Assembly (NCBI RefSeq): GCF_900112795.1
Contig: NZ_FONA01000005.1
Coordinates: 62,001-126,000 of the forward strand
Origin: Thermophagus xiamenensis
GTDB taxonomy: Bacteria; Bacteroidota; Bacteroidia; Bacteroidales; Marinilabiliaceae
Length of the DNA: 64,000 bases
Direction: 5' to 3'
Part shown: one piece after another, positions 28,028 to 37,294 of the stretch
How positions within the stretch are numbered: the stretch's first letter is position 1
Layout: each line of letters starts with the position of its first letter
Notes under the pieces: generated by a model
What the model was told of the DNA's origin: nothing
The model's input: only the letters and a program-made list of their open reading frames with translations
Databases searched by the model: none
Program-made: the position numbers and the translations under genes

Positions 28028-29926
28028 TTAAGCCAAAGTGAATTCGGCAGGCAGAGAGAAGAAGAAATTAGTACCTTTCCCGGGTTGGGATTCTAACCAT
28101 ATTTCGCCGTTTAGTTTATTTAAAAGGCCAAGGCAAATTGAGAGGCCGAGACCTACACCATCATGATTCCTGGTTTTGGGGTCATCGGACCGGTAAAACC
28201 TTTCGAATACTTTCTTTTGTTGTGATTTAGAAATGCCGATGCCGGTGTCTTTCACGAAAAAGAGAATATTTCGGTCTTTTTTGAAATAGCCGATTTCAAT
28301 TTCGCCTTTTTCAGTGTATTTTATAGCATTACTGATGAGATTGGTTAATATTTGGTCAAGTTTAGTATAATCGGTGAAAATAGTGAGATTATTCGTGTCG
28401 GCCTTAGAAAAAATCAATTTCAGACCTTTTTCCTGAGCTTGAATAGAAAATATGGAAAGTAATTCATTAAATAGGCTGTTTAATTGGAACCGGGTTGGGG
28501 TTATAACAATATCGCCGGTTTCAATTTTAGAAAGTTCAAGGACGTTATTTAGAATATTGAGCAGCTTTTGACCGTTCGATTGTATGATGTCAAGATAATC
28601 ATTCTTTTCTTTTTGAGGGATATCATTCAGTTTTACCAGTTCCGAGAACCCTAATATAGCATTGAGAGGGGTGCGTATTTCATGGGACACATTTTGCAGG
28701 AACGCGGTCTTTAATTGGTCGTTATCTTTCAGTTTCTTTTCAAAATTTTTTCGTTCGGTGATGTCAGTAATAAATCCTTCAATAACATCAACCTTGTTAC
28801 CTTCAAAAAATACAGCTTCACCTTTTTCCCATACCCACTTTTCCGTTCCATCCTTAGTACGGATTCGGTATTCGATTTGATAGGGTTTCTTCTTTTGGAT
28901 TGCGTTTTGTACTGTTTCCCATATTTGGGATAAATCCTCAGGGTGGATAAGGCTGGAAAAAGATATTTGGTCCTCTTGTATAAATTCTTCGGGTTTGAAG
29001 CCGGTGAGCTCTTCACATCCTTTGCTGACATATTCCATGTTCCAGGTAGGGAAATTTTTACACCGAAAAGCCATTCCCGGTAAGTTGTTCATTAAGGTAG
29101 AAAGATAATTTCTGCTTTTTTCCAGCTCTCGTTGTTGTTGCCGTTCTTCTGTTTGGTCACGGAAAACCAGGACTGCTCCTGTGATATTTCCTTCATCAGA
29201 AAAAATGGGTGCCCCACTGTCGGCGATGGGTATTTTGCGGCCATCTTTCGATATTAAAAGTGTGTGGTTGGCCAGGCCAACGATTTTACCTTCGGCAAAG
29301 ACTTTATCAACCGGATTTATTACCTTTTTTCGGGTATGTTCATTAATTATTCTGAAGACCTTTTCCAGGGGAAGGCCTTTGGCTTCTTTCTCAATCCACC
29401 CGGTAAGGTTTTCAGCCACTTTATTGATGTTTTGGATATTTCCGTTTAAATCGCAAGTGATAACTCCATCGCCAATGCTATATAATGTTGTTCTGAAGAG
29501 TTTTTCACTATTCTTTAGGGCATTTTCTATTTTTTTTCGTTTTGAAATATTTTTTGAAAATGAAAAAGCTAAGGATTTACCTTGAAATGTAATGTAAGTA
29601 ATGGTTACTTCGACCGGAATGACAGACCCATCTTTACACTTGTGGAAGCTTTCAATGGTTCCTCCCCCTCTTTCCTTAATATTTTGCCGATGTTGTCGCC
29701 ATTTTTCAATATCGCCATCGGAGAAAGCGGTGTCCAGTTCAAAAATAGTCATATTGAGCAGTTCCTCCCTAGTGTATCCCAAATCGGTACAAACTTTACG
29801 GTTTACGTTAAGAATCTGCCCGGTTTCTTCCGATATTTGGAAAATGCCTATTCCGGCATGGTCGATACAAAAACGGTCGAGGGTGGCCTGGTCAAAAAAA
29901 TTATTTTTTGTGGGATTATTTTCCAT
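28028..29926 (-). CDS. Soluble PAS-domain sensor histidine kinase
   Basis: 632 residues without a membrane segment. Three PAS domains are seen: ~17-132 (GIGIFQISEETGQILNVNRK), ~140-265 (GVITCDLNGNIQNINKVAEN) and ~280-395 (NMEYVSKGCEELTGFKPEEF), the last with a PAC motif. The HisKA segment FLQNVSHEIRTPLNAILGFS carries the phospho-accepting His. The ATPase domain shows the N box (LISNAIKYT), G1 (VKDTGIGIS), F box (FERFYR) and G2 (GVGLGLS). There is no receiver domain and no regulator gene nearby, so it is an orphan kinase sensing a cytosolic signal. Confidence 0.95.
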   Translation of the reverse strand: MENNPTKNNFFDQATLDRFCIDHAGIGIFQISEETGQILNVNRKVCTDLGYTREELLNMTIFELDTAFSDGDIEKWRQHRQNIKERGGGTIESFHKCKDGSVIPVEVTITYITFQGKSLAFSFSKNISKRKKIENALKNSEKLFRTTLYSIGDGVITCDLNGNIQNINKVAENLTGWIEKEAKGLPLEKVFRIINEHTRKKVINPVDKVFAEGKIVGLANHTLLISKDGRKIPIADSGAPIFSDEGNITGAVLVFRDQTEERQQQRELEKSRNYLSTLMNNLPGMAFRCKNFPTWNMEYVSKGCEELTGFKPEEFIQEDQISFSSLIHPEDLSQIWETVQNAIQKKKPYQIEYRIRTKDGTEKWVWEKGEAVFFEGNKVDVIEGFITDITERKNFEKKLKDNDQLKTAFLQNVSHEIRTPLNAILGFSELVKLNDIPQKEKNDYLDIIQSNGQKLLNILNNVLELSKIETGDIVITPTRFQLNSLFNELLSIFSIQAQEKGLKLIFSKADTNNLTIFTDYTKLDQILTNLISNAIKYTEKGEIEIGYFKKDRNILFFVKDTGIGISKSQQKKVFERFYRSDDPKTRNHDGVGLGLSICLGLLNKLNGEIWLESQPGKGTNFFFSLPAEFTLA

Positions 29927-30054
29927 CGCAGGTGTTTAGGTTTGATGAGTCTTTTGGTAATCAATTGTTTATGTGTGCTTAAGGGTGTTTAAGTCTTTCT
30001 AAAAAATGTAAATAAGATTTTAATGGAAGTATAAAAAGCAAAGATTAGGGAGGG

Positions 30055-31647
30055 TCAGTTTCTCGATCGCCCATAAGCGTTAAATGCCTTTTTAATTTCA
30101 ACTGCTAATATATTTAAATTTTTTAAAGATTTTAATCTCCAAGTCCAGTTGTTTTTTTTTGTACCAGGATTATTTATTCTTGATTTAATTCCTTTTCCCA
30201 AAATATCTTGAACCGGAACGATGGACAATTGCGATGGGGATGCCCATGCCATTCGGACGAATAACTGATGGATATTTTTGTTATTTACCGGACATCCAAT
30301 ATAACGTTGAATACGTTTTTTCGTGGATTTATTGATTTCATATTTATACCATCCTTTTATGGTATTGTTGTCGTGCGTACCTGTATATACAACATTTTTA
30401 GGTTTGTGATTGTGAGGGATATGTGGCGAATCAGGCATATCTTTCCCGAAGGCAAATTGTAATACTTCCATTCCGGGGAGGTTGAATTTATCTCTAAGTT
30501 GATACACATTATCGTCAATATCTCCTAAGTCTTCGGCAATAAATGGCATGTCAGGAAATTTTTTTTGCAGGAGAGAAAGGAATGTTTCCCCGGGACCTTT
30601 TACCCATTGTCCTTTTTCTGCTGTTGAGGCTTTGGCCGGTACTTCCCATGCCGAAGCAAAGCCCCGAAAATGGTCGAGCCGCACCTTATCAAACCATTCC
30701 AGGTTTTTTTGGATGCGATTAACCCACCAGTTAAAATTTTCTTTTTCATGATTTAGCCATTGATATGTGGGCATATTCCATAATTGCCCGGATTTGCTGA
30801 AGTAATCGGGTGGAACTCCGGCAATAACCTGCATGCTTTTATCGGAGTCTAGCTTGAACAAATGAGGATGAGCCCAAACATCGGCACTATTGTATGAGCA
30901 ATAAATGGGGATATCACCAATAATTTCAATATTTAATTGATGAGCGTAGTTTTTTAATTCTTGCCACTGGGTCGCAAAAAGATACTGTCTAAACTTTTCC
31001 AACATGAGGGCGTCATGGTTTTCAGAAGCGAAAGTTGCCAAGGTTGCGGAATGTCGGTTTTTAAACTCTTCGGGCCAATGAAACCAGGGGCTATTGTTAA
31101 AGCGTTGTTTTAGCAGTACAAAAAGAGCATAATCGTTGAGCCAATAATTTTCTTTGAGACAAAATTTTTCAAATTCGGTATGTTCTATTGAATTTTGTGT
31201 GTTTAGAAAAGTTTGGTACGCTTTGAAAGTGAGTTTAATACGACAATTGAGGGCTTTTGAAAAATGAGCACGGTTGGATGGTTTCGATTTAAACGATTTC
31301 AGTTCCTGAGCATCAATCCGGTATTTTTCTGCAAGTTTTTCAGGACTGATAAATAGAATATTGCCGGCAAAAACCGATTCAGAGCTGTAAGGCGACCATT
31401 TGGTTAAGGCCGAAGTGGGTGTAAAAGGTAACACCTGCCAAACTGAATGTCCGGAGTTATAGAGAAAGTCGATAAATTCAATAGCTTCCTGTCCAAAATC
31501 ACCGGAAAAATATTTACCGGGGAGGGATGTGATATGCAATAAAATTCCGGCTTTTCTTGGTAAAGACAATTTTGAGTAAACTAAGGTTTCCTTTGTTTCG
31601 TCCGGGACAGCGTTGAACGAACTTTTGGTATTAACATTTTTTTTCAC
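30055..31647 (-). CDS. malQ: 4-alpha-glucanotransferase (GH77)
   Basis: Disproportionates malto-oligosaccharides in the cytoplasm. KAGILLHITSLPGKYFSGDFG is replaced at its core by the family hallmark LLHITSLPG near residue 35. VRLDHFRGFASAWEVP carries the nucleophile Asp, FIAEDLGDI the acid/base Glu, and YTGTHDNNTIKGWY the third acidic residue. 530 residues corresponds to the short, bacterial/plant D-enzyme type. It follows the glgX-like gene by 23 bp and the two form a glycogen/maltodextrin unit. Confidence 0.95.
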   Translation of the reverse strand: MKKNVNTKSSFNAVPDETKETLVYSKLSLPRKAGILLHITSLPGKYFSGDFGQEAIEFIDFLYNSGHSVWQVLPFTPTSALTKWSPYSSESVFAGNILFISPEKLAEKYRIDAQELKSFKSKPSNRAHFSKALNCRIKLTFKAYQTFLNTQNSIEHTEFEKFCLKENYWLNDYALFVLLKQRFNNSPWFHWPEEFKNRHSATLATFASENHDALMLEKFRQYLFATQWQELKNYAHQLNIEIIGDIPIYCSYNSADVWAHPHLFKLDSDKSMQVIAGVPPDYFSKSGQLWNMPTYQWLNHEKENFNWWVNRIQKNLEWFDKVRLDHFRGFASAWEVPAKASTAEKGQWVKGPGETFLSLLQKKFPDMPFIAEDLGDIDDNVYQLRDKFNLPGMEVLQFAFGKDMPDSPHIPHNHKPKNVVYTGTHDNNTIKGWYKYEINKSTKKRIQRYIGCPVNNKNIHQLFVRMAWASPSQLSIVPVQDILGKGIKSRINNPGTKKNNWTWRLKSLKNLNILAVEIKKAFNAYGRSRN

Positions 31648-31670
31648 GATATAAACTCAAACTGATAGAA

Positions 31671-33812
31671 TTAAATTGATGAAGAAATTTCACGGAATAG
31701 GATAAAAGAACGTTCTTGTATTTCAATTTTCTGTCCGGATTTCATGGGTGCCTCCAGGCCTTCTTCATTAAAAGATTGTTGAGAGGTATCAAGAATTTTT
31801 ATCCATTGTTTTCCCCATTTTTCATTGGGGAGAATAAATGAAACAGGTTCGGCACGGGAATGAATGATTATGAAAAAACTGTCATCAACCAGTGGTACAC
31901 CTTTATCAGAAACAGCTCTTACGCCTAGTCCTGAAAGGAAAACGCCCAGAGTTTTGGCGAAGGCTTCGTTCCAATGTTGCTCACTCATTTCAATGCCGTC
32001 AGGTGTAAACCATTCAATATCGGTAACATCTTTCCCTCTTATTGGTTGGTATTTAAACCATTTTCGGCGGCAAAAGACGGGATGGTTCTTCCGGAAATGA
32101 ATAAGTTTTGAAGTGAAATCAATTAATGGTAGGTCTGCGTTATCCCAGTTAATCCATGAAATTTCATTATCCTGGCAATAGGCATTATTGTTGCCTTGCT
32201 GGGTTTTCCCCAATTCATCACCGGCTACAAGCATGGGAACGCCCTGAGACAAAAATAGTGTGGAAATAAAATTCATAATTTGTTGCCTGCGTAACTTTTG
32301 AATAGCGGGATCATCAGTGGGTCCTTCGGCACCATGATTCCATGAAAGGTTATGGCTTTCACCATCTTTATTTTCTTCACCGTTTTTCTCGTTATGTTTT
32401 TCATTGTAAGCTACCAGGTCGGCTAAGGTAAAGCCATCATGAGCCGTAATGAAGTTAATACTGGCTGTAGGGGTTCGCCAGTTATCGAAATACAGGTCAG
32501 AGCTTCCGGTAAGTCGGTTGGCCAATTCGGGTAATACCTCGTTATCGCCTCGCCAGAAACGACGGATGCAATCGCGATATTTGGCATTCCATTCCATCCA
32601 TCCCGCAGGGAAATTGCCAACCTGATATCCGTTTTCGCCCAAATCCCATGGCTCAGCAATTAGTTTCACTTGTGACAGTACCGGGTCTTGATGCAATACA
32701 TCGAAAAAGGAACCCCATTTATCAACATCATTAAATTCACGGGCCAGAACAGGCGCAAGGTCAAAGCGAAAGCCGTCTACATGCATCTCAGTTACCCAGT
32801 ATCGAAGGCTGTCCATAATTAGTCTCAACACTGTGGGATGTACTGTGTTAAGGGTATTTCCGGTTCCTGTATAATCCACATAAAATCTCGGGTCGTCGCC
32901 GGATAGTCGGTAATATGATTTGTTATCAATACCTCTGAAACTTAAAGTTGGTCCCTGATTGTTGCCTTCAGCAGTATGGTTATAAACAACATCTAAAATT
33001 ACTTCTATCCCGGCATTGTGGAGGTCTTTAACCATTTGTTTAAATTCATTGACCTGACCTCCTTCAGCACCCGAAGATGAAAACCTGACATCGGGTGCGA
33101 AAAAGCCTATGGTATTGTAGCCCCAGTAATTGGTTAACCCTAACTTAAACAGATGATATTCCGTAACCGATTGATGTATTGGCATCAATTCAACGGCGTT
33201 GACACCTATTTTTTTGAGATATTCTATACTTTCCGAATGAGCCATACCGGCAAAGGTCCCTCTAATGTTTTCAGGGATGTGAGATGCTAACTTTGTGAAC
33301 CCTTTGACATGGGTTTCATAAATTATTGTCTCATGAAGCGGAATGTTTAGTCGTTGGTCGTTTTCCCAGTCAAAATAATCATCCACCACCAAACATTTGG
33401 GAACAAACGGGGCGCTGTTACTTTCGTTATAGGCTGCTTCATCGTCATCCATTCCCGGTAAATATCCGAAAAGCGCATCATCCCACTGAACCATTCCATC
33501 AAGTGCTTTGGCGTAAGGATCGATGAGTAGTTTATTAGGGTTAAAACGAATGCCTTTTTGAGGTTCATAAGGGCCATGGACGCGATAGCCATATTTTTGG
33601 CCGGGTTTTATACCAGGCAGGTAAACATGCCATTGGTTATGGGTGCGTTCATTAACTTTAATTCGGGTTTCCTTATTCTGGTCATCAAATAGGCAGAGGT
33701 CTATCCCGTAGGCATTGTCGGAAAACAGGGCGAAGTTAACTCCCTTACCATCGTAAACGGCTCCCAGCGGGTACGGTCTTCCGGGCCATACTTCTTGTTT
33801 TTTATCGAGCAT
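31671..33812 (-). CDS. glgX: Glycogen debranching enzyme GlgX (GH13_11)
   Basis: 713 residues. An N-terminal CBM48 (PLGAVYDGKGVNFALFSDNA) precedes the GH13 barrel. DGFRFDLAPVL carries the nucleophile Asp, VKLIAEPWDLGENGYQVG the acid/base Glu, and INFITAHDGFTLADLVAYN the transition-state Asp. GPTLSFRGIDNKSYY is typical of isoamylase-type debranching enzymes. It hydrolyses alpha-1,6 branches, giving linear dextrins for MalQ encoded immediately downstream. Confidence 0.95.
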   Translation of the reverse strand: MLDKKQEVWPGRPYPLGAVYDGKGVNFALFSDNAYGIDLCLFDDQNKETRIKVNERTHNQWHVYLPGIKPGQKYGYRVHGPYEPQKGIRFNPNKLLIDPYAKALDGMVQWDDALFGYLPGMDDDEAAYNESNSAPFVPKCLVVDDYFDWENDQRLNIPLHETIIYETHVKGFTKLASHIPENIRGTFAGMAHSESIEYLKKIGVNAVELMPIHQSVTEYHLFKLGLTNYWGYNTIGFFAPDVRFSSSGAEGGQVNEFKQMVKDLHNAGIEVILDVVYNHTAEGNNQGPTLSFRGIDNKSYYRLSGDDPRFYVDYTGTGNTLNTVHPTVLRLIMDSLRYWVTEMHVDGFRFDLAPVLAREFNDVDKWGSFFDVLHQDPVLSQVKLIAEPWDLGENGYQVGNFPAGWMEWNAKYRDCIRRFWRGDNEVLPELANRLTGSSDLYFDNWRTPTASINFITAHDGFTLADLVAYNEKHNEKNGEENKDGESHNLSWNHGAEGPTDDPAIQKLRRQQIMNFISTLFLSQGVPMLVAGDELGKTQQGNNNAYCQDNEISWINWDNADLPLIDFTSKLIHFRKNHPVFCRRKWFKYQPIRGKDVTDIEWFTPDGIEMSEQHWNEAFAKTLGVFLSGLGVRAVSDKGVPLVDDSFFIIIHSRAEPVSFILPNEKWGKQWIKILDTSQQSFNEEGLEAPMKSGQKIEIQERSFILFREISSSI

Positions 33813-33896
33813 AGAAAAATGTAAAAGTTATAATTCTCTATATTACAGTAAAAAAAGGTGATTAGCAACAAATGGATAGATTATTGTTAGGTTGGC

Positions 33897-34877
33897 TTAA
33901 AAGTATCGGATGGAGTTAAGTTCTTCTTTTTCTACTTTTTTCCTTTTGAAAAGTCGGTCGCGGTTGTATTTAATCCAACCGGTAAAATTGAATAAGATGG
34001 ATAATTCGTGAGAGCCATTTTTTACGATGGGTTGGCTTCGGTCGAGAGAGGTTTCGTAAGAATAGAAAAAGCCGATTTCATCTGTGATATTTAAGCCAAA
34101 GAGAGCTGCAACAGCAATATTCGGACGATAGATAAGACCATATTTTAACCCTTGGGAATGTTGCACTAAAAATCCCAAATCTGTGGTAGCGATGTCATTT
34201 TGGACGAAACGATGCAGGGCTGAAATTGTAATTTTTGTTTTTTTTGCCACGTTAAAATGTAGCCCGCCAAGTAGGTCGGTTTCGTGAGCCGATTCAAATC
34301 CCCGGGCGGCTTCTGACGCCCAGGATATATTGCTTAAAGGACGGTGAGGCAATGAAACACCTAAGAATACAGTGGGTGTGTAAAACCAGATACCTGTTCC
34401 CCACGAAGGTCTGAATTCATTTTGAATAGCACCGGAAAATTCCGGATCATTGTAATCAATAATTTGAAGTTGGTTAAGGTTTAAGTTAAAGTGATCGGCC
34501 CCTGCCCGGATGCCAAGAGAGAGAAATGCTCTTCGGGAAACTCTTACCAAATATGCATAATCAATAAACAGCCGGTTGTACATTAGAGGTCCGGTTTGTT
34601 CAGACCAGCCACCAAAACCTAAAGAGGCCATCGATTCATTGATTGGGAAATCCATGGCGGCCGAGTAAAAAGAAGGTGCATCTTCTATGCCTAACCATTG
34701 CTGACGGGTATAAAGGTCGATGGCCACAGAATTGCGGGTACCGGCCAATGCGGGGTTGAGAATCAAAGGATGAATTACGGCATAGTTCATAAGGGTGCTC
34801 TGCTGTCCTAAAGAATTTAGGAAAATTCCCTGACAGAGTGTTAATATCAACAACGCAATGCACCCGCATCCTTTCAT
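33897..34877 (-). CDS. PorP/SprF family outer-membrane protein (type IX secretion partner) 1
   Basis: 326 residues with a signal peptide (residues 1-24). The conserved PorP/SprF start is MNYAVIHPLILNPALAGTRN, with YTRQQWLGIEDAPSFYSAAM. A membrane barrel pattern follows to about residue 310, ending in a short charged tail. Members of the family sit at the outer membrane with the PorK/PorN-PorE machinery and escort type B cargo. The gene directly upstream (35158-36099) encodes such a cargo, separated by 280 bp with a repeat. Confidence 0.9.
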   Translation of the reverse strand: MKGCGCIALLILTLCQGIFLNSLGQQSTLMNYAVIHPLILNPALAGTRNSVAIDLYTRQQWLGIEDAPSFYSAAMDFPINESMASLGFGGWSEQTGPLMYNRLFIDYAYLVRVSRRAFLSLGIRAGADHFNLNLNQLQIIDYNDPEFSGAIQNEFRPSWGTGIWFYTPTVFLGVSLPHRPLSNISWASEAARGFESAHETDLLGGLHFNVAKKTKITISALHRFVQNDIATTDLGFLVQHSQGLKYGLIYRPNIAVAALFGLNITDEIGFFYSYETSLDRSQPIVKNGSHELSILFNFTGWIKYNRDRLFKRKKVEKEELNSIRYF

Positions 34878-34969
34878 GTTTGATCCTCTTGGTTTTTATT
34901 TCTGACAGAAATCTGTGCGATTATAAAAAATGGGCATGTTTCTGGCAAATCTCAATGATTTATTTTCAG

Positions 34970-35100
34970 AAGAAACAAGCATGACAATGAGTGATAGCTT
35001 TAAAAGAAAATGTCTAAATTTCTGTCATGCGTGTCTCATCTAATCAGTAACTTATGCAACATTCAGGCGGATAAAAATTCATTCGGGCTTTATCCGGCTT
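34970..35100. repeat. Diverged palindromic element
   Basis: AGAAACAAGCATGACA (34970-34985) and TGTCATGCGTGTCTCATC (35022-35039) are imperfect complements around a 36 nt spacer, followed by ATCAGTAACTTATGC and GGCGGATAAAAATTCATTC. It has the layout of the element at 9150-9280 with about 70% similarity by eye. Confidence 0.5.
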
Positions 35101-35157
35101 ACGTGAGAAAAATTTTACCAATATAAAACATAATGCCCTTGATAATTTTAATTTTAT

Positions 35158-36099
35158 TCAGTAGCTAATATAAATACTTCCTTTAAATTGTTGATGATTA
35201 TTCCCAATTTTTATGATATAGTAATAAATTCCGGGAGGAACTTTTTTCCCTTTTACAGGTCCCTGATTTCCAAATCCATCCCATTTGTTGTTATAGTTCT
35301 TACTTTCAAACACCAAAATTCCGTTACGATTAAAAACCGAAATAGACCTGTTCTCGTAATAATCGAAAGCAGGTATACGAAAATAGTCATTAAAGCCATC
35401 CCCGTTAGGCGAAAAAGCCTCCGGAATAATTAACCCTGAGGATTCACTGCTAAGTTTAAGATACATAAGAGCCTGGTCACAATCGCCTTCTTTATCGCAC
35501 ACCTGATAAATTAAGGAATCTGTTTCCAGGAAATAACTGGTGATTTCTACTTTAATTTTTAAATCCTCGGTGACGGTGGCAAAACCATAATTGAGGTCCT
35601 GGATTATTTTTAATTGAAGTGGTTTGTCAAAAAGGTATTTGTCATTTGTTAAAACGTCAAAAACCAAATTGGAATCGCTGTAGAATGTCACCTCATCATT
35701 AATCGCTTCAGGTATAAAATCGTAATCTTCTACGTTAATGTAGACAATAGCTTCATCACATTCGTTATAGGTATTGCATATGCGATATTTTAGTTGATCT
35801 TTACCAATAAATCCTTCGTTAGGGGTGTATTGAATGTCATTATCTTCTAAAACTACAGCAGTCCCATGTTGAGGGGGTGTGATAATTTCCAGCGATGAAA
35901 TTCCTTCACTTAAACCATAATCGTTGTTAATTACAGAGATGGTCCAGGTGGTATTTTCTATCATGTTGATATAATCGTGATTGGCCGTAACAGATTGTTG
36001 GTGCGAATTGAAATTTCGTGGAAAATGATTTCCTGCTTTTAAAGGAAAAGCCAGGAAAAAAAAAGAACCAATTATTGATAGCCATTTGCAAACGTCCAT
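35158..36099 (-). CDS. T9SS type B (CHU_C) sorting-domain protein with cadherin-like repeats
   Basis: 313 residues with an N-terminal signal peptide (WLSIIGSFFFLAFPLKA). Two Ig/cadherin-like (tandem-95 type) modules follow, with TPPQHGTAVVLEDNDIQYTP and EGFIGKDQLKYRICN. The last ~85 residues are a gliding-motility C-terminal domain: PEAFSPNGDGFNDYFRIP, FNRNGILVFESKNYNNKWDG, KKVPPGIYYYIIKIG. This domain directs export by type IX secretion and surface attachment. It is paired with the PorP/SprF protein encoded downstream at 33897. Confidence 0.9.
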   Translation of the reverse strand: MDVCKWLSIIGSFFFLAFPLKAGNHFPRNFNSHQQSVTANHDYINMIENTTWTISVINNDYGLSEGISSLEIITPPQHGTAVVLEDNDIQYTPNEGFIGKDQLKYRICNTYNECDEAIVYINVEDYDFIPEAINDEVTFYSDSNLVFDVLTNDKYLFDKPLQLKIIQDLNYGFATVTEDLKIKVEITSYFLETDSLIYQVCDKEGDCDQALMYLKLSSESSGLIIPEAFSPNGDGFNDYFRIPAFDYYENRSISVFNRNGILVFESKNYNNKWDGFGNQGPVKGKKVPPGIYYYIIKIGNNHQQFKGSIYISY

Positions 36100-36167
36100 T
36101 TTATCATTTTATGATTGAACCTGTTAAAATTAAATTAAGGATTTTGAAAAACCACTTAAAAAGGTAA

Positions 36168-37211
36168 TTATTTGGTGGGATCTTTAATTCCTCTGAGGCC
36201 TCGGTTAGGATCTCTTTTGGCTGCTTTTATAATAACATCTTTTTGAGTACATGGCAATGCTTTCTTTTTCTTATCGGTACATATACGATAACCGGCTACC
36301 AGTATTAATGCGCTTCCAAATCTTTTCTGGGCTTCCGTGAGTCCTAACTGATGCTCTATTCCCAAGGAAAAGTGTTTGTAGTCAAGGCCAAAGGTAGTTG
36401 CCAATCCTAAATCTTTTCCCAGTTGTTCATCCATGGTTCTTCGGTAGGCTAAGATTCCCCAAAAAGCAAGGTTTGGATCCAGTGTGGGCATATAAAGTTT
36501 TAGGTTGGCATCGAACCTGGTGTCCTTCATGCTGTTTTGTCGATAATAAATAAGTGGGTCAATATAAATATCTCTATCCGGGACTTTCCAGGAAGTTCCT
36601 GCATGAAGGTGAAGGTCCGGACCTGTTTTGGGCTCCCAATCCGATTGATACATAGGATTATTTTGATCTAAAATATTGGATAAAGCCACTCCTATATGAT
36701 AATTGTTAACTTCTAGCATCAAGCCCGTGTTGGTGTTAAATCCGGTACCACTTTCACGTGAACCTGAAATTATGGGATCTAAAGCAGCGTCGTCAGAAAA
36801 ACCGCTGTAATCAACTGAACTTTGTTCTAAAAATGCGGAAAGACCAAAATGTAATGTGCCAAATCCGCGTCTGTTCTTCCATAGCTTAACTTCAACCGAC
36901 AGAGATTGTTGGGCGCCCATTCTTTTAAAATTGCCGTTACGATCATTAAATATGTAGGTTCCCGATCCAACGTTTAATCCTAAAGGGGTTTGAAAAGCAA
37001 ACAATTGCGTGGTTGGGGCCAGATCAATCCCAAACCACTGTTTTTGATAGAATCCGTTAAAAGTAATACAGTCATTGTTATTTCCGGCATCTGCCGGATT
37101 AATTAAAAACAAATCGTATACATATTGATTGGTTATGAAGTATTTTTGAGCTGATGAAACAGCAGCTATTAATAGAATTCCAATAACGAGAACCAATTTT
37201 TTCATTATCAT
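36168..37211 (-). CDS. PorP/SprF family outer-membrane protein 2
   Basis: 347 residues with a signal peptide ending near SSAQ. QYVYDLFLINPADAGNNNDC and NGFYQKQWFGIDLAPTTQLF match the PorP/SprF start motif (INPAxAG, QW.G). Barrel strands follow, and the basic C-terminal tail has GYRICTDKKKKALPC. It lies 83 bp downstream of the broken giant cargo gene and presumably served it. The gene itself is intact although the cargo is interrupted. Confidence 0.9.
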   Translation of the reverse strand: MIMKKLVLVIGILLIAAVSSAQKYFITNQYVYDLFLINPADAGNNNDCITFNGFYQKQWFGIDLAPTTQLFAFQTPLGLNVGSGTYIFNDRNGNFKRMGAQQSLSVEVKLWKNRRGFGTLHFGLSAFLEQSSVDYSGFSDDAALDPIISGSRESGTGFNTNTGLMLEVNNYHIGVALSNILDQNNPMYQSDWEPKTGPDLHLHAGTSWKVPDRDIYIDPLIYYRQNSMKDTRFDANLKLYMPTLDPNLAFWGILAYRRTMDEQLGKDLGLATTFGLDYKHFSLGIEHQLGLTEAQKRFGSALILVAGYRICTDKKKKALPCTQKDVIIKAAKRDPNRGLRGIKDPTK

Positions 37212-37294
37212 TAGAGGGGTTTTGGGGTTTATGGATTTTGCTTTTGTGGAATTATTGGCAACCTCAAAAGCAATTATCCGGGGAATTTCTATTA

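Noticed and set aside
28662-29992. Several plus-strand frames antisense to the histidine kinase
   Set aside because: The minus strand has continuous PAS, HisKA and ATPase motifs; the antisense frames show no protein-like features.
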